Shown: piece by piece, positions 7,181-16,473 of the stretch
Position numbering within the stretch: position 1 is the stretch's first letter
How the letters are laid out: each line of letters opens with the position of its first letter
Assembly: GCA_023664945.1 (NCBI GenBank)
Contig: JAMPER010000001.1
Location: 777,795 to 841,794 of the forward strand
Direction of reading: 5' to 3'
DNA: 64,000 nucleotides
DNA from: Alistipes senegalensis
GTDB lineage: Bacteria > Pseudomonadota > Gammaproteobacteria > Burkholderiales > Burkholderiaceae_D
Position numbers and translations under genes: made by a program
Notes under the pieces: model-generated
The model's database searches: none
The model's input: the letters and a program-made list of their open reading frames with translations, nothing else
What the model was told of the DNA's origin: nothing

Positions 7181-7267
7181 TGGTGCCCGGAACCGGAATC
7201 GAACCGGTACGCCATTTCTGGCGAGAGATTTTAAGTCTCTTGTGTCTACCAATTTCACCACCCGGGC
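7181..7267 (-). tRNA. tRNA-Leu (anticodon TAA)
   Basis: An 87-base class II tRNA with encoded CCA. The acceptor stem GCCCGGG pairs with CCGGGC at the 3' side, the D-loop contains GGTAGACAC, the anticodon stem AGAGA/TCTCT encloses CTTAAAA with anticodon TAA, and there is a long variable arm and TTCGATTC in the T loop. A run of seven T follows about ten bases beyond CCA on its strand and may terminate it. Its 3' end faces the integrase region, the standard orientation for an insertion target. Confidence 0.96.
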
Positions 7268-7472
7268 GGGGAATACAAATTTTCAAATTGCAACAATTCA
7301 ATATTATAACGATTTATTGCGCTTTCTCTACTATCCTTTTCAAAGGATACAGCTGTTTTCATGTGTCTGTTGCCGTTTGTCAGGCAAGTTGTTCGGCATG
7401 TTGCGCCGTTGGAGGTAGATGCTGGCATAATTAGGATATGTTGATTCTATCCAATGCAGAAAGGGGCATGCC

Positions 7473-8201
7473 ATGTCAGGACAGAAAATAGCTTTGGTCA
7501 CTGGCGGTAACAGGGGAATTGGTTTTGAAATTTGCCGGCAGTTAGCTGAGAAGGGGTGTATGGTCATTTTGGGTTCCCGTGTGCCGGTTAGGGGAAAAGA
7601 GGCGGTAGCTGAACTCAGGAATGCCGGTTATGACAATGTGCGCTTTATGCATGTGGATATGAATGATCCTGAAACGTTTATCATTACCCGTGATGAAATT
7701 GCAAGGGATTATGGCCGTCTGGATATCCTAGTGAATAATGCCGCCATTTCAATTGATGGGCAACGCAAAGTGGATACTGTGCCGGTTAGTATTATTCGGG
7801 ATACGTTTGAGGCCAATTTTTTTAATCTGATTGAACTGACACAGCTGCTTTTGCCGCTGATAAAGAAGAGTCCTGCTGGACGCATTGTAAACCAATCAAG
7901 TATTTTGGGGTCGCTCACATATCACAGTATGCCAGATTCGCCTATTAAAGGCGGAAAGGCGTTTTCTTATAATGCAAGCAAAACAGCATTGAATGCTTTT
8001 ACTGTTCACCTGGCAGATATTTTGCAGGATACGAATATCAAGGTTAATTCGGCTCATCCAGGCAATGTTCGTTCCGACATGAATCCCAGAGGAGAGCTTA
8101 GTTTGGAAGAAGGCGCGAAAACAGCAGTTGAGCTGGCTTTGCTGGCTGATGATGAGCCGACAGGCGGCTATTTTTACCGTGAGCATATTTTGCCCTGGTA
8201 A
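7473..8201 (+). CDS. Short-chain dehydrogenase/reductase
   Basis: This 242-residue NAD(P)-dependent SDR has the Rossmann motif TGGNRGIG (10-17), the structural NNAA motif (88-91), catalytic Ser near 143 and YNASK (Tyr166, Lys170). The longish loop before the Tyr resembles carbonyl-reductase-like (CBR1-type) SDRs. Arg14 in the glycine motif favours NADPH. The substrate cannot be read from sequence. It is a single gene converging on the GNAT gene. Confidence 0.9.
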   Translation: MSGQKIALVTGGNRGIGFEICRQLAEKGCMVILGSRVPVRGKEAVAELRNAGYDNVRFMHVDMNDPETFIITRDEIARDYGRLDILVNNAAISIDGQRKVDTVPVSIIRDTFEANFFNLIELTQLLLPLIKKSPAGRIVNQSSILGSLTYHSMPDSPIKGGKAFSYNASKTALNAFTVHLADILQDTNIKVNSAHPGNVRSDMNPRGELSLEEGAKTAVELALLADDEPTGGYFYREHILPW

Positions 8202-8215
8202 AGGGTAATATTGTG

Positions 8216-8929
8216 TCAGGCTTCTTCCGGCAGTAAATAATCTTGAAGCCGGCGGATTTGCTTGCCGTTGTTATCAAAGTTGCTGGCGTTCAGCCATGAA
8301 AGGATAGCACTTTGTAAGCGGGGCCAGGTTTTATCTGTGATGGAAAACCAGTCCGTATCACGATTGCGGCCTTTGGTGACGACAGCTTGCCGGAAGGTGC
8401 CTTCGTATTCAAATCCCATACGCATTGCAGCATTTCGTGAAGGCGCATTAAGACTGTCGCATTTCCATTCGCAACGCCGGAATCCCCATTTATTAAAAGT
8501 ATGTTGCAGTAAAAGGAAGATGGCTTCAGTCGCAGCTGTTGTCCGTTGCATGAGCGGCGACCAGTTTACATGCCCGATTTCCAGCACACCGGAGGCAGTG
8601 TCAATCCGCATTAGTGTTACGAAACCGGCAGGAGTGCCGGTTTGAGCAGGAATAACAGCAAAGGGGAGAAGGCTGGTATCTCTTTTCAACATAGACAGTA
8701 AAGCATGCATGATTTCGGGAGATTCCGGTTTTTCATAAGGCAGATAGGTCCAGGAGCGGCTGCTCTTTTCGGTTTGATATGCCTTATAGAGTGCCTGGAA
8801 GTGGTTGTCCGGTTCCAGTGGCTTCAGGCAGCAAAAGCGGCCGCTGATTGTACAGGGTACAGGTGTGATGGCTGGGCGCCAATCCGGCAGGCTTTCTCCT
8901 ACGGGTTGATTGTATTGGTTTAGCGGCAT
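8216..8929 (-). CDS. GNAT acetyltransferase, RimJ/RimL-like
   Basis: The 237-residue protein follows the layout of the RimJ/RimL (GNAT_3) group: a conserved beta-strand region with EIGHVNWSPLMQRTTAATEA, then SLNAPSRNAAMRMGFEYEG before the last strands. Relatives acetylate protein N-termini, amino groups or small amines with acetyl-CoA. The typical loop W-x-D is WFSITD. It converges on the SDR gene with 14 bases between the stops. The substrate is unknown. Confidence 0.88.
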   Translation of the reverse strand: MPLNQYNQPVGESLPDWRPAITPVPCTISGRFCCLKPLEPDNHFQALYKAYQTEKSSRSWTYLPYEKPESPEIMHALLSMLKRDTSLLPFAVIPAQTGTPAGFVTLMRIDTASGVLEIGHVNWSPLMQRTTAATEAIFLLLQHTFNKWGFRRCEWKCDSLNAPSRNAAMRMGFEYEGTFRQAVVTKGRNRDTDWFSITDKTWPRLQSAILSWLNASNFDNNGKQIRRLQDYLLPEEA

Positions 8930-9086
8930 AGGGATTACTCCTGTTATAGCGAAGGGTTCTATTTTATCTGTTTACTCCTGTTTTTCAGGGGTGTTTCTTG
9001 CCGTTTAAGTGAGCGGGCGAAATGTTTTTTCCGCTGGAATTTCTATTCGGTATAATTTCCTTTTGCCGCAACAGGATAGTATTCCG

Positions 9087-10424
9087 ATGTCAGTCGCACC
9101 TGAGTTGCTTCTTCCTGCCGGATCGGTCGCCAAGATGCATAAAGCATTTGATTTTGGCGCAGATGCCGTATATGCAGGGCAGCCGCGCTATAGTTTACGC
9201 GCGCGTAACAATGATTTTTCTACCCATGAGATGCTGGGAAGGGGTATTGCCGAAGCTCATGCACTCGGCAAGCGCTTTTATGTTGCCAGTAATATTTACG
9301 CACATAACGCAAAATTACGTACCTATATGGCAGATATGGCACCGGTTGTTGCCATGAAGCCTGATGCCCTTATTATGGCGGATCCTGGGCTTATCATGAT
9401 GGTAAGGGATCAATGGCCTGATATGCCGATTCATCTTTCTGTCCAGGCTAATGCCATTAATTGGGCGGATGTCCGCTTCTGGCAGCGTATGGGGTTGACA
9501 CGTATTATTCTGTCACGCGAACTTTCTCTCGACGAAGTGGAAGAGATTCGCCAGCAATGCCCTGATATGGAGCTGGAAGTATTTGTGCATGGCGCACTGT
9601 GTGTCGCCTATTCCGGACGCTGCCTGCTTTCCGGCTATTTTAATCACCGCGACTCCAATCAGGGTACCTGTACCAATTCCTGCCGCTGGAGCTATGCAGT
9701 GCATCCTGCCAAAGAAAATGAGGAGGGGGATGTTCTTCATTACACATCGGATATGAATGACACTCCCTTTTCTTTTTCTTCATCGGGTGAGGTGCCGCGC
9801 CATCCGTTGTCAGATCAGGTTTATCTGCTGGAGGAGGGAAAACGTAAGGGGCAGTTTATGCCCATTGTGGAGGATGAACATGGGACTTATATTCTGAACT
9901 CCAAAGATTTGCGTGCTGTTGAGCATGTGGCGCGCCTGGTAAAAATAGGCGTGGATTCCCTGAAAATTGAGGGGCGCACAAAATCCATTTATTATGTTGC
10001 ACGTACAGCACAGGTGTACCGTCAGGCTATTGATGATGCTGTGGCAGGCCGTCCGTTTGATACGCGTCTTCTGGGAGCGTTACAGGGATTGGCTAATCGG
10101 GGATATACTGACGGCTTTTACAAGCGTCACCATACACAGGAGTACCAGAACTATCTTAGTGGTGCGTCTGAACTGAACAACAGCCATTATGTAGGCGATG
10201 TGGAAAGTGTGGAAAATGGCTGGGCTACGGTGACAGTCAGGAACCGTTTTTCAGTGGGTGATCAGATTGAGGTGCTGCATCCGTCTGGCAATAGGGTTAT
10301 TTTGCTGGAAGTCATGACGGATATGGAAGGTACTCCGCTATCTGTTGCTCCTGGCAGCGGCCATACGGTTCGAATTCCGTTTGAGCCGCAATGGGATAAA
10401 GCATTACTGGCGCGTTTGCTTTAA
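9087..10424 (+). CDS. trhP: tRNA hydroxylation protein TrhP (U32 peptidase family, YegQ)
   Basis: The 445-residue protein belongs to the U32 'peptidase' family. TrhP/YegQ in E. coli acts in prephenate-dependent 5-hydroxylation of U34 in tRNA, the precursor of cmo5U/mo5U. The sequence shows PELLLPAGS at the N-terminus, a VHGALCVAYSGRCLLSG block and a Cys cluster (SNQGTCTNSCRWSY) that probably binds an Fe-S cluster. The ATG at 9087 follows AGGATAG; the frame runs further upstream but the family begins here. It is followed 15 bases later by dnaQ, probably in one transcript. Confidence 0.9.
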   Translation: MSVAPELLLPAGSVAKMHKAFDFGADAVYAGQPRYSLRARNNDFSTHEMLGRGIAEAHALGKRFYVASNIYAHNAKLRTYMADMAPVVAMKPDALIMADPGLIMMVRDQWPDMPIHLSVQANAINWADVRFWQRMGLTRIILSRELSLDEVEEIRQQCPDMELEVFVHGALCVAYSGRCLLSGYFNHRDSNQGTCTNSCRWSYAVHPAKENEEGDVLHYTSDMNDTPFSFSSSGEVPRHPLSDQVYLLEEGKRKGQFMPIVEDEHGTYILNSKDLRAVEHVARLVKIGVDSLKIEGRTKSIYYVARTAQVYRQAIDDAVAGRPFDTRLLGALQGLANRGYTDGFYKRHHTQEYQNYLSGASELNNSHYVGDVESVENGWATVTVRNRFSVGDQIEVLHPSGNRVILLEVMTDMEGTPLSVAPGSGHTVRIPFEPQWDKALLARLL

Positions 10425-10439
10425 AGGATACTGATCATT

Positions 10440-11162
10440 ATGCGGCAAATTGTACTGGATACGGAAACCACGGGGCTATCTGCCAGCGCAGGAGATCGTA
10501 TTATTGAGATTGGTTGTGTTGAGCTGAAAAACCGCCGCATTACGTCCCATCACTTTCATCATTATATTAATCCGGAGCGGGATTCCCATCCGGATGCGCT
10601 TGCTGTTCATGGTCTGACAACGGAATTTTTAAGCGACAAACCTAAATTTGCCGAAATCGCAGATGCGTTTTGCGACTATATCAGGGGGGCGGAACTCATT
10701 ATCCATAATGCTGCTTTTGACGTGGGGTTTCTGGATGCAGAGCTTTCCCGTCTTAATTTGCCACATGTGAAAGATTTGAGCAGTCAGGTAACAGATACCC
10801 TTCTCATGGCTCGGGAAATTTTTCCCGGAAGACGTAATTCCCTGGACGCATTGTGTGAACGTTACGAAATTGATAATACGCATCGCGATCTTCATGGTGC
10901 GTTGATTGATGCCGCCTTGTTGGCAGAAGTGTACCTCGCCATGACGCGCGGGCAGGAATCGTTGATTATGGATTCCGAGCTCCAGCATGATAAGGTGATC
11001 CATGAAGATATAACCAGTGATTTTCCTTTGGATATTATTGTGCGTTTTGCCACTGCCCAAGAAGTTGCCGAGCATGAGGCTTGTCTTGATGATATCGAAA
11101 AGAAACTAAAGGGATCGGCTGTGTGGCGGCTGGCAGAGGAAGGGAAAGAAGAATCTGCCTAA
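10440..11162 (+). CDS. dnaQ: DNA polymerase III epsilon subunit (3'-5' proofreading exonuclease)
   Basis: The 240-residue protein is a DEDDh exonuclease: ExoI VLDTETTGL (Asp7, Glu9), ExoII HNAAFDVGFLDAEL and ExoIII HGALIDAALLAEVY. The C-terminal tail (about 190-240) would hold the clamp- and alpha-binding region, as in E. coli DnaQ (243 residues). It proofreads for the replicative polymerase. It lies directly after trhP, and a hairpin follows at 11188. Confidence 0.95.
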   Translation: MRQIVLDTETTGLSASAGDRIIEIGCVELKNRRITSHHFHHYINPERDSHPDALAVHGLTTEFLSDKPKFAEIADAFCDYIRGAELIIHNAAFDVGFLDAELSRLNLPHVKDLSSQVTDTLLMAREIFPGRRNSLDALCERYEIDNTHRDLHGALIDAALLAEVYLAMTRGQESLIMDSELQHDKVIHEDITSDFPLDIIVRFATAQEVAEHEACLDDIEKKLKGSAVWRLAEEGKEESA

Positions 11163-11745
11163 AGGAGATCTGGTTTTGTTATCTATGAGAAACGGCCCGT
11201 TTCTTTTCATTGTGTAAAAAGGCATATCGGCAGAATATCATAGACTGGAAATAAAGATTATCTGGTAAAGATTGCCTGTTTCTGTTTGTAACCTGTTCTG
11301 ATTCATATGATTATATTTTATTCTCATATAGAAGAGCTTTTTCTATATGAGAATTGGTATTTTTAATATTAGCCAGCTGCCTTTTCATGATTTTTGAAGG
11401 TATATTGTTGGGTTGTGGCAGATTGCATGGCGGGTCTAACAGGTTTAAGCATCTGCTTTATTCTATATTTTATTTTGGATAGTTTCTTTTCCGCTTGTCA
11501 GGAAGGAAAGGGTAATCTTATTGATTATGACTTTTTAAAGGGAAAATAAAACAAAAAGTTTACTGTATTTTTGGTGGCAGAGTGATATTTATCAAATCAG
11601 AGCAGATAGGGTAGGGGAAAATAAGCAGTTTTGGTAACACGCTTTTTATTTCCCCTCCATCTCTTGTTCCTACAGATGAGCGGAGGCAGGAAAGCAATCA
11701 TAGTTTTCGTTTTTAGGTTGATGAATTATTGAGGTATAACGATAT
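11163..11745. other. AT-rich intergenic region with a 13-bp perfect inverted repeat
   Basis: No gene is supported in these 583 bases. TTCTCATATAGAA (11321-11333) and TTCTATATGAGAA (11341-11353) form a perfect 13-bp stem with a 7-base loop. The stem is AT-rich and followed by no clean T run. The rest is AT-rich with no recognisable frame. Confidence 0.5.
11188..11208 (+). terminator. Terminator after dnaQ
   Basis: AGAAACG (11188-11194), a 3-base loop and CGTTTCT (11198-11204) form a stem followed by TTT. Confidence 0.6.
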
Positions 11746-12117
11746 ATGGATCATGCTGAATTGAGCTCATCTGTTGTTTCCAGAGTAATTCTGCCGCTAT
11801 GGCATGCTGATGTTTCAGAGAAAATAAGGAGAAGGCCGATAAGCCATAGAACAGAACGTGCGATTATCCTGAGCTATCTTGAAAAGAAATATTGTATTTT
11901 GGTTCGAGAAATCAGGGAAGGAAGAAATGTCAGCTATCTTCTTTGCAAAGAAACTACCCATAAAGGTGTGGAATCAAGAAGTTTTGAGGTGGGAAAATAT
12001 ACAAATGAGCATATGATGCGTCATTTTGCACGTTATCTGAATCGGGGAAGACTAAGCAGAGAAAATATTGATGAGACGATTATTGAAATGAAATCGCTTC
12101 AATTTTTTTGCCGGTGA
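11746..12117 (+). CDS. Hypothetical protein
   Basis: This 123-residue protein is not recognised. It has no signal peptide or membrane segment and is rich in Arg, Lys and Glu. A possible HTH-like helix pair lies at about 35-75, and the end, SLQFFCR, is compact. GAGG precedes the ATG at about nine-base spacing. The gene and its flanks are AT-rich compared with dnaQ and rplI, so it may be an acquired orphan. Codon use looks coding, but no family is claimed. Confidence 0.5.
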   Translation: MDHAELSSSVVSRVILPLWHADVSEKIRRRPISHRTERAIILSYLEKKYCILVREIREGRNVSYLLCKETTHKGVESRSFEVGKYTNEHMMRHFARYLNRGRLSRENIDETIIEMKSLQFFCR

Positions 12118-12240
12118 ATTTAATGGTACGTCTGTTTCTATAAGGCGGGAGTACAGTATGCAAGATGGCAACGATTAGATGTTAATTAAACTCTTGCTGA
12201 AAGATAACTAAAAGATAAATTTTATATAAAGATAATATGA

Positions 12241-12286
12241 AAAGAGCCCGAAGAGGAAATACAGCCCTCGGGCTCTTTTCAATTTT
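12241..12286. terminator. Bidirectional terminator for the rpsF-rplI operon
   Basis: AAAAGAGCCCGA (12241-12252) and TCGGGCTCTTTT (12269-12280) form a 12-bp stem with a 16-base loop. Poly-A and poly-T flanks make it work on both strands: the end of rplI on minus and the orphan gene on plus. Confidence 0.85.
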
Positions 12287-12314
12287 TTACAATGAATGAT
12301 CCTTAAGAGGCAAT

Positions 12315-12767
12315 TTATACATGCTCGCCCAGTACGGATACTGTAACATTTACTACTACATCTGTATGCAGGGAGACTGCAACAGGAAAATCCCCTACAG
12401 TTTTAAGGGGACCAGTCGGCAGACGAACCTGGGATTTTTGTATATCGAACCCTTGTTTGGAAAGGGCTTCAGCAATATCCGCGTTGGTTACTGAGCCAAA
12501 AAGACGGCCGTCCACCCCGGATTTTTGCTGAATCTGGACAATCATACCATCCAGTTTTTCGCCTTGAGCCTGAGCGGCGGCAAGTTTTTCAGCTGCCGTT
12601 TTTTCCAGTTCGGCACGACGTTTTTCGAATTCCTCAATAGCCAATGCCGTTGCACGGCGTGCCATACGCTGCGGAATGAGGTAATTACGGGCATAACCAT
12701 CCTTGACGCGGACGATATCTCCCAGATTGCCAAGATTGGTGATTTTTTCCAACAAAATAACTTGCAT
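12315..12767 (-). CDS. rplI: Ribosomal protein bL9
   Basis: The 150-residue protein has the bL9 N-terminal signature [19 protein letters not shown] with [13 protein letters not shown], a long connecting helix (about 40-75) and a C-terminal rRNA-binding lobe. The ATG at 12767 follows GGAGAG. It is the last gene of the rpsF-priB-rpsR-rplI operon and binds 23S rRNA near the L1 stalk. It is terminated by the strong hairpin at 12241-12286. Confidence 0.97.
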   Translation of the reverse strand: MQVILLEKITNLGNLGDIVRVKDGYARNYLIPQRMARRATALAIEEFEKRRAELEKTAAEKLAAAQAQGEKLDGMIVQIQQKSGVDGRLFGSVTNADIAEALSKQGFDIQKSQVRLPTGPLKTVGDFPVAVSLHTDVVVNVTVSVLGEHV

Positions 12768-12800
12768 AATTCTCTCCAATATCCGGTAAACGCGCTGTAA

Positions 12801-13085
12801 TTAGGATTGGTGCAATGAGGTGTACGGCAACAGTGCCAGAAAGCGGGCACGCTTGATGGCCGTATCAACCTGACGTTGATAGATTGCGCGTGTGCCTGTC
12901 AGGCGGGCAGGCATGATCTTGGCATTTTCCTGGATAAAATCTTTCAGGGTTTCAATATCTTTGTAATCGACCTGTTCCACTTTAGCTGCTGTAAAGCGGC
13001 AGAATTTTTTACGTTTAAACAGAGGATTTTGCTGTTTGCGTCTTTCTTTCATTTTTCCTTTGTCGGATTTTCTACCGTTTGCCAT
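12801..13085 (-). CDS. rpsR: Ribosomal protein bS18
   Basis: The 94-residue protein includes the bS18 core: [17 protein letters not shown], then [21 protein letters not shown] and [19 protein letters not shown]. It pairs with bS6 on the platform of the small subunit. Its start overlaps the end of priB by 14 bases, implying translational coupling. A Lys/Arg-rich N-terminal extension (residues 1-25) is somewhat longer than in E. coli (75 residues total), as is usual in beta-proteobacteria. Confidence 0.97.
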   Translation of the reverse strand: MANGRKSDKGKMKERRKQQNPLFKRKKFCRFTAAKVEQVDYKDIETLKDFIQENAKIMPARLTGTRAIYQRQVDTAIKRARFLALLPYTSLHQS

Positions 13086-13413
13086 GTTGAGGCTCCTGTA
13101 TAAGTAATTTGTTCTGATCCGTTATGGATGTGATATCAGTAATATGGAACACGAGGCTTTTGCTGTTCCTGCTTTTTTTTGCAAGAAATCCTGTAAAACA
13201 CTGAATTTTCCCTGTTTCCAGCTTATCAAGCTCATTTGCTATTTTTCCGATAGCCATAACGGGAATTTCCAGTTCAACCAGTCTTTCAGTTTCTGCTTCA
13301 GTCTGTCTCGAACAATGTTGCAACAGGGCTGTTACTATTGGTATGCCTGCAGGGGTAAAACGGACAATGTCGCGTTCAATAAGACAGGCAATAAGCTGAA
13401 GACGGTTTTCCAA
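13072..13413 (-). CDS. priB: Primosomal replication protein N (PriB)
   Basis: The 113-residue OB-fold protein binds single-stranded DNA and PriA during replication restart. The family opening [13 protein letters not shown]...RFTPAGIPI is visible. The start is TTG at 13413: that reading gives the family N-terminus, and AGGAGGAG lies about ten bases upstream. A weak start may limit PriB output relative to the ribosomal proteins that flank it. It sits between rpsF and rpsR, the standard order, overlapping rpsR. Confidence 0.92.
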   Translation of the reverse strand: MENRLQLIACLIERDIVRFTPAGIPIVTALLQHCSRQTEAETERLVELEIPVMAIGKIANELDKLETGKIQCFTGFLAKKSRNSKSLVFHITDITSITDQNKLLIQEPQHGKR

Positions 13414-13445
13414 AAGCGCTTTGCTCCTCCTTTTTTATGCTGTCA

Positions 13446-13871
13446 TTATGCTGATGCAGTTCCGTTTCCAGCTGTTGCTTCTGCAGTTGCCGGCGTGGCA
13501 GGCCTGGAAGAAGCATCTGATTCATTACGGTTTTTGGATGATTCTTCTTTTTGCGCAGATTTCATCATTGGAGAAGGCGCAGTTTCAGCTTTTTTCATTC
13601 TGACGGTCAGATGCCTGAGAATGGCATCATTGAATTTGAAAGCTGTTTCCAGTTCCTGCAGTGTTTCATGACTGCATTCAATATTCATGCAAACGTAGTG
13701 GGCCTTGGCAAATTTGTTAATAAGATAAGCCAACTGACGGCGACCCCAGTCTTCGACACGGTGAATCAGGCCACCTTTAGAGGTAATGGTGTTTTTGTAA
13801 CGCTCGATCATGGCCGGAACCTGTTCGCTTTGATCCGGATGAACGATAAATACTATTTCATAGTGACGCAT
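13446..13871 (-). CDS. rpsF: Ribosomal protein bS6
   Basis: The 141-residue protein starts [19 protein letters not shown] and has [15 protein letters not shown] and [12 protein letters not shown], all characteristic of bS6. The C-terminal tail after about residue 100 is low-complexity, rich in Ser, Ala, Thr and Glu, and longer than the E. coli acidic tail. It is the first gene of the four-gene operon. A hairpin in the leader at 13900-13927 may bind the S6:S18 dimer for autoregulation. Confidence 0.97.
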   Translation of the reverse strand: MRHYEIVFIVHPDQSEQVPAMIERYKNTITSKGGLIHRVEDWGRRQLAYLINKFAKAHYVCMNIECSHETLQELETAFKFNDAILRHLTVRMKKAETAPSPMMKSAQKEESSKNRNESDASSRPATPATAEATAGNGTASA

Positions 13872-13899
13872 TGGAACTCCTTATGGACATTGAAAACAG

Positions 13900-13927
13900 C
13901 CCGCCCCAGCGTCAAGTAGGGTGCGGG
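13900..13927 (-). promoter_or_regulatory. Candidate S6:S18 autoregulatory leader hairpin
   Basis: On the minus strand, CCCGC and GCGGG enclose a 17-base internal segment about 30 bases upstream of rpsF. S6:S18 autoregulatory leaders in many bacteria present a CCG-containing bulge next to GC-rich stems at this place. The match is to position and base composition only, and no covariation could be checked. Confidence 0.3.
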
Positions 13928-14051
13928 AAGAAGAAAATCAAAAATTTTACCCGTGTATTCAGTATTTTGCAAGATTTCCACTGGTTGCGAGCAAAAGACC
14001 ATTTAAAAAGGAACGGCTGTTTTGCATTTTATGGGATGAATATATATGATA

Positions 14052-14067
14052 CTGTTAAAATGTACAG
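14052..14067 (+). promoter_or_regulatory. LexA (SOS) box
   Basis: The site matches CTGT-N8-ACAG exactly, with the AT-rich spacer taaaatgt, 44 bases upstream of the lexA start. The type is the E. coli/beta-proteobacterial box. It implies LexA autorepression. Confidence 0.88.
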
Positions 14068-14110
14068 TTTGTCGGTGCCATATTTTCCGGTTTGATAAGA
14101 AAGGGATGCG

Positions 14111-14734
14111 ATGAAAAAGCTGACTGCACGCCAACAGCAGATTCTTGAGCTGATTAGCGGCGCAATTGAACAGACGGGATTTCCGCCTACGCGTGCTGAA
14201 ATAGCCAGTAAACTGGGTTTTCGATCTGTCAATGCAGCAGAAGAGCATTTGCAGGCACTGGCTCGAAAAGGGGTTATTGAAATGACGCCAGGCATTGCCA
14301 GGGGTATCCGTCTTCCCCAGGCAGACAGGAAAATCACGGCAGATGTTTTACAACATTATCTTGTGCCGTTGGTAGGCCGTGTAGCTGCCGGTTCTCCTAT
14401 TCTCGCACAGGAACATGTTGAAGCGGAATTTCGCCTGGATTCGGCGCTGTTTTCTGACAAGCCGGATTTTCTTTTAAAAGTTCGTGGACTTTCCATGAGG
14501 GATATCGGCATCTTGGAAGGGGATTTGATAGCTGTAAAGAAGACGGATCGCGTGTGCGATGGGCAAATTGTCGTGGCGCGTATTGGCGATGAGGTGACAG
14601 TTAAGCGTTTCAGAAAGGCAGGACATGATATAGAACTGCATTCCGAGAATCCGGATTTTAAACCTATTGTGATACATGGCGGGGATGATTTTTCGCTGGA
14701 AGGGGTGGTTGTTGGTCTTGTCAGGAGTGTGTAA
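14111..14734 (+). CDS. lexA: SOS repressor LexA
   Basis: The 207-residue repressor has an N-terminal winged HTH (about 1-65; [20 protein letters not shown] is the recognition region). The C-terminal S24 latent protease has the Ala93-Gly94 cleavage site, catalytic Ser128 (GLSMRDIGI) and Lys165 (VTVKRF). RecA-stimulated self-cleavage lifts repression of the SOS regulon. A perfect SOS box precedes it. The gene stands alone and converges on trmJ. Confidence 0.97.
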   Translation: MKKLTARQQQILELISGAIEQTGFPPTRAEIASKLGFRSVNAAEEHLQALARKGVIEMTPGIARGIRLPQADRKITADVLQHYLVPLVGRVAAGSPILAQEHVEAEFRLDSALFSDKPDFLLKVRGLSMRDIGILEGDLIAVKKTDRVCDGQIVVARIGDEVTVKRFRKAGHDIELHSENPDFKPIVIHGGDDFSLEGVVVGLVRSV

Positions 14735-14755
14735 TAGATCGGCCCGTTTTTTTGA

Positions 14756-15526
14756 TCAGTTTTCCCCGGTTTTGTATAGGATTTGTTTGGCAATACCACG
14801 CAGAATATTAACTTCTTCTACTTCCAGCCGACTTCTTGAAAAAAGCCGCCTCAGACGGGGCATCAGTTTCTTGGGGTGATTTTTGTCCAGAAACTGGATG
14901 GCAACCAGCGCTTTTTCCAGGTGATCTACCATGCCGTTGATTTGGGTGACAGTTGCAGGTTTGTCTGTGAATCCGGCTGATTCAACGTTCTGGTTTGGCA
15001 AGAGGGTTTGAGGAATCGCCATGCGGCATTCATAGGCCAGGATCTGCACAGCTTGTGCCAGGTTCAGAGAAGCATACTGCGGGTTTGCTGGGATGCTGAT
15101 TAAGGCATGGCATTTTTCGACAATTTCATTTGGCAGGCCAAATTTTTCGCTTCCGAAAACCAGGGCTGGATACAATTCTGGAGAAGCGGCCATGCGGGAG
15201 GCTGCCTCACGTGCCTGAAGAAGCGGCGGAGCAAATTCGCGGAAGCGGCTGGTAACAGCCCCTGCAAAATGGCACCCTTTTAGTGCTTCGTCAATTGAAT
15301 CGGTGATATGGGCATTTTCCAGGATATCCAGGGCATTGCTGGCAAAACGGATGGCTGCTTCATGTTTTAAGGCATCTGGCAATCGTGGCCGGACGAGTAT
15401 CAGGTTATTGAATCCCATGGTCTTCATGGCACGGGCTGCCATGCCGACATTGCCAGGATGACTGGTTTCAACCAGAATAAAACGAAGGTTTGAAAAAATG
15501 GATATATCCGTTTGCGATGTGTTCAT
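14756..15526 (-). CDS. trmJ: tRNA (cytidine/uridine-32-2'-O)-methyltransferase TrmJ
   Basis: This 256-residue SPOUT-class methyltransferase has the N-terminal FILVETSHPGNVGMAARAMK motif 1, then VFGSEKFGLPNE and ASLNLAQAVQILAYE, the trefoil-knot AdoMet-binding motifs. A helical C-terminal extension (about 180-256) is usual for TrmJ. It methylates the ribose of position 32 in several tRNAs. It converges on lexA with 21 bases between the stops. Confidence 0.93.
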   Translation of the reverse strand: MNTSQTDISIFSNLRFILVETSHPGNVGMAARAMKTMGFNNLILVRPRLPDALKHEAAIRFASNALDILENAHITDSIDEALKGCHFAGAVTSRFREFAPPLLQAREAASRMAASPELYPALVFGSEKFGLPNEIVEKCHALISIPANPQYASLNLAQAVQILAYECRMAIPQTLLPNQNVESAGFTDKPATVTQINGMVDHLEKALVAIQFLDKNHPKKLMPRLRRLFSRSRLEVEEVNILRGIAKQILYKTGEN

Positions 15527-15661
15527 TTACAATAATGCCTTCTTTCAGATGTTGCAAGGAACAGCTGATGTCCTGATGCAGGGCAAGCTGTTCTTTAATT
15601 TTTTATTTGTGTGCCGTGTCAATTTTGAATGCACGGTTCCTTTTATTTTAACGGAAGCGCT

Positions 15662-16459
15662 ATGCACCCTATGCTCAACACGGCGGTAAAGGCAGCCCGC
15701 CGTGCCGCCTCAATTATCAATCGTGCTACATTCGACCTGGATCAGTTGGTTGTTACAGCCAAAAGACAAAATGACTTTGTCACAGAAGTGGATAAGGCTG
15801 CTGAACAGGCAATCATTGAAGTCTTGTTAACAGCTTATCCCAATCATGCTGTGCTGGCTGAGGAATCCGGGGCGTCTGCCAACCTGAACGATGAGAGCGA
15901 GTTTGTCTGGATTATTGATCCACTTGACGGAACAACCAACTTTATTCACGGTTTCCCGCAGTATGCTGTTTCTATTGCTTTGCAGCAAAAAGGGGTGGTG
16001 ACTCAGGCTGTTATTTACGATCCGGTGCATAATGACCTGTTTACTGCCAGCAAAGGGGCTGGGGCTTTTCTCAATAATAAAAGGCTGCGGGTTTCAAGAA
16101 CAGACAGGTTATCACAAGCACTTGTTGGTACCGGTTTTGCTGCGCGAGACAAGGACCCCGAATTATTGCGTCAATTCCTGAAAATGTTTGAGGTGATGAC
16201 CATGAATTGCCACGGCCTGAGACGGCCTGGTGCTGCGGCGCTTGATCTGGCTTATGTTGCAGCAGGGAGGTATGACGGTTTTTTTGAAAAATATCTGAAT
16301 ATTTGGGATATTGCCGCCGGTTCACTGATGATAACGGAGGCAGGCGGTTTGGTCAGTGATTTCTCAGGAGAAGCGGCCTATCTGGAAAAAGGTAATATTA
16401 TTGCGGGCAATCCGCGTGTTTTTGCGCAAATGTTGCATCTTTTGCAATCTTTTGCCTAA
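15662..16459 (+). CDS. suhB: Inositol-1-monophosphatase family protein SuhB
   Basis: The 265-residue Mg-dependent phosphatase shows EES near residue 68, the metal motif [12 protein letters not shown] (about 86-97) and [15 protein letters not shown] (about 215-229). SuhB is also known as an RNA-polymerase-associated factor in rRNA antitermination. The start at ATG 15662 gives the family N-terminus [12 protein letters not shown]; the open frame extends further upstream. It is divergent from trmJ, a common pairing in proteobacteria, and followed after 14 bases by earP. Confidence 0.93.
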   Translation: MHPMLNTAVKAARRAASIINRATFDLDQLVVTAKRQNDFVTEVDKAAEQAIIEVLLTAYPNHAVLAEESGASANLNDESEFVWIIDPLDGTTNFIHGFPQYAVSIALQQKGVVTQAVIYDPVHNDLFTASKGAGAFLNNKRLRVSRTDRLSQALVGTGFAARDKDPELLRQFLKMFEVMTMNCHGLRRPGAAALDLAYVAAGRYDGFFEKYLNIWDIAAGSLMITEAGGLVSDFSGEAAYLEKGNIIAGNPRVFAQMLHLLQSFA

Positions 16460-16473
16460 TCCCATTTTATGGC

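Noticed and set aside
7083..7301. 72-codon frame across the tRNA-Leu gene on the minus strand
   Set aside because: It is the tRNA read as codons plus flanks; the cloverleaf explains the sequence.
9022..9357. 111-codon frame overlapping the start of trhP
   Set aside because: It is a shadow of the trhP coding frame, with no start signal.
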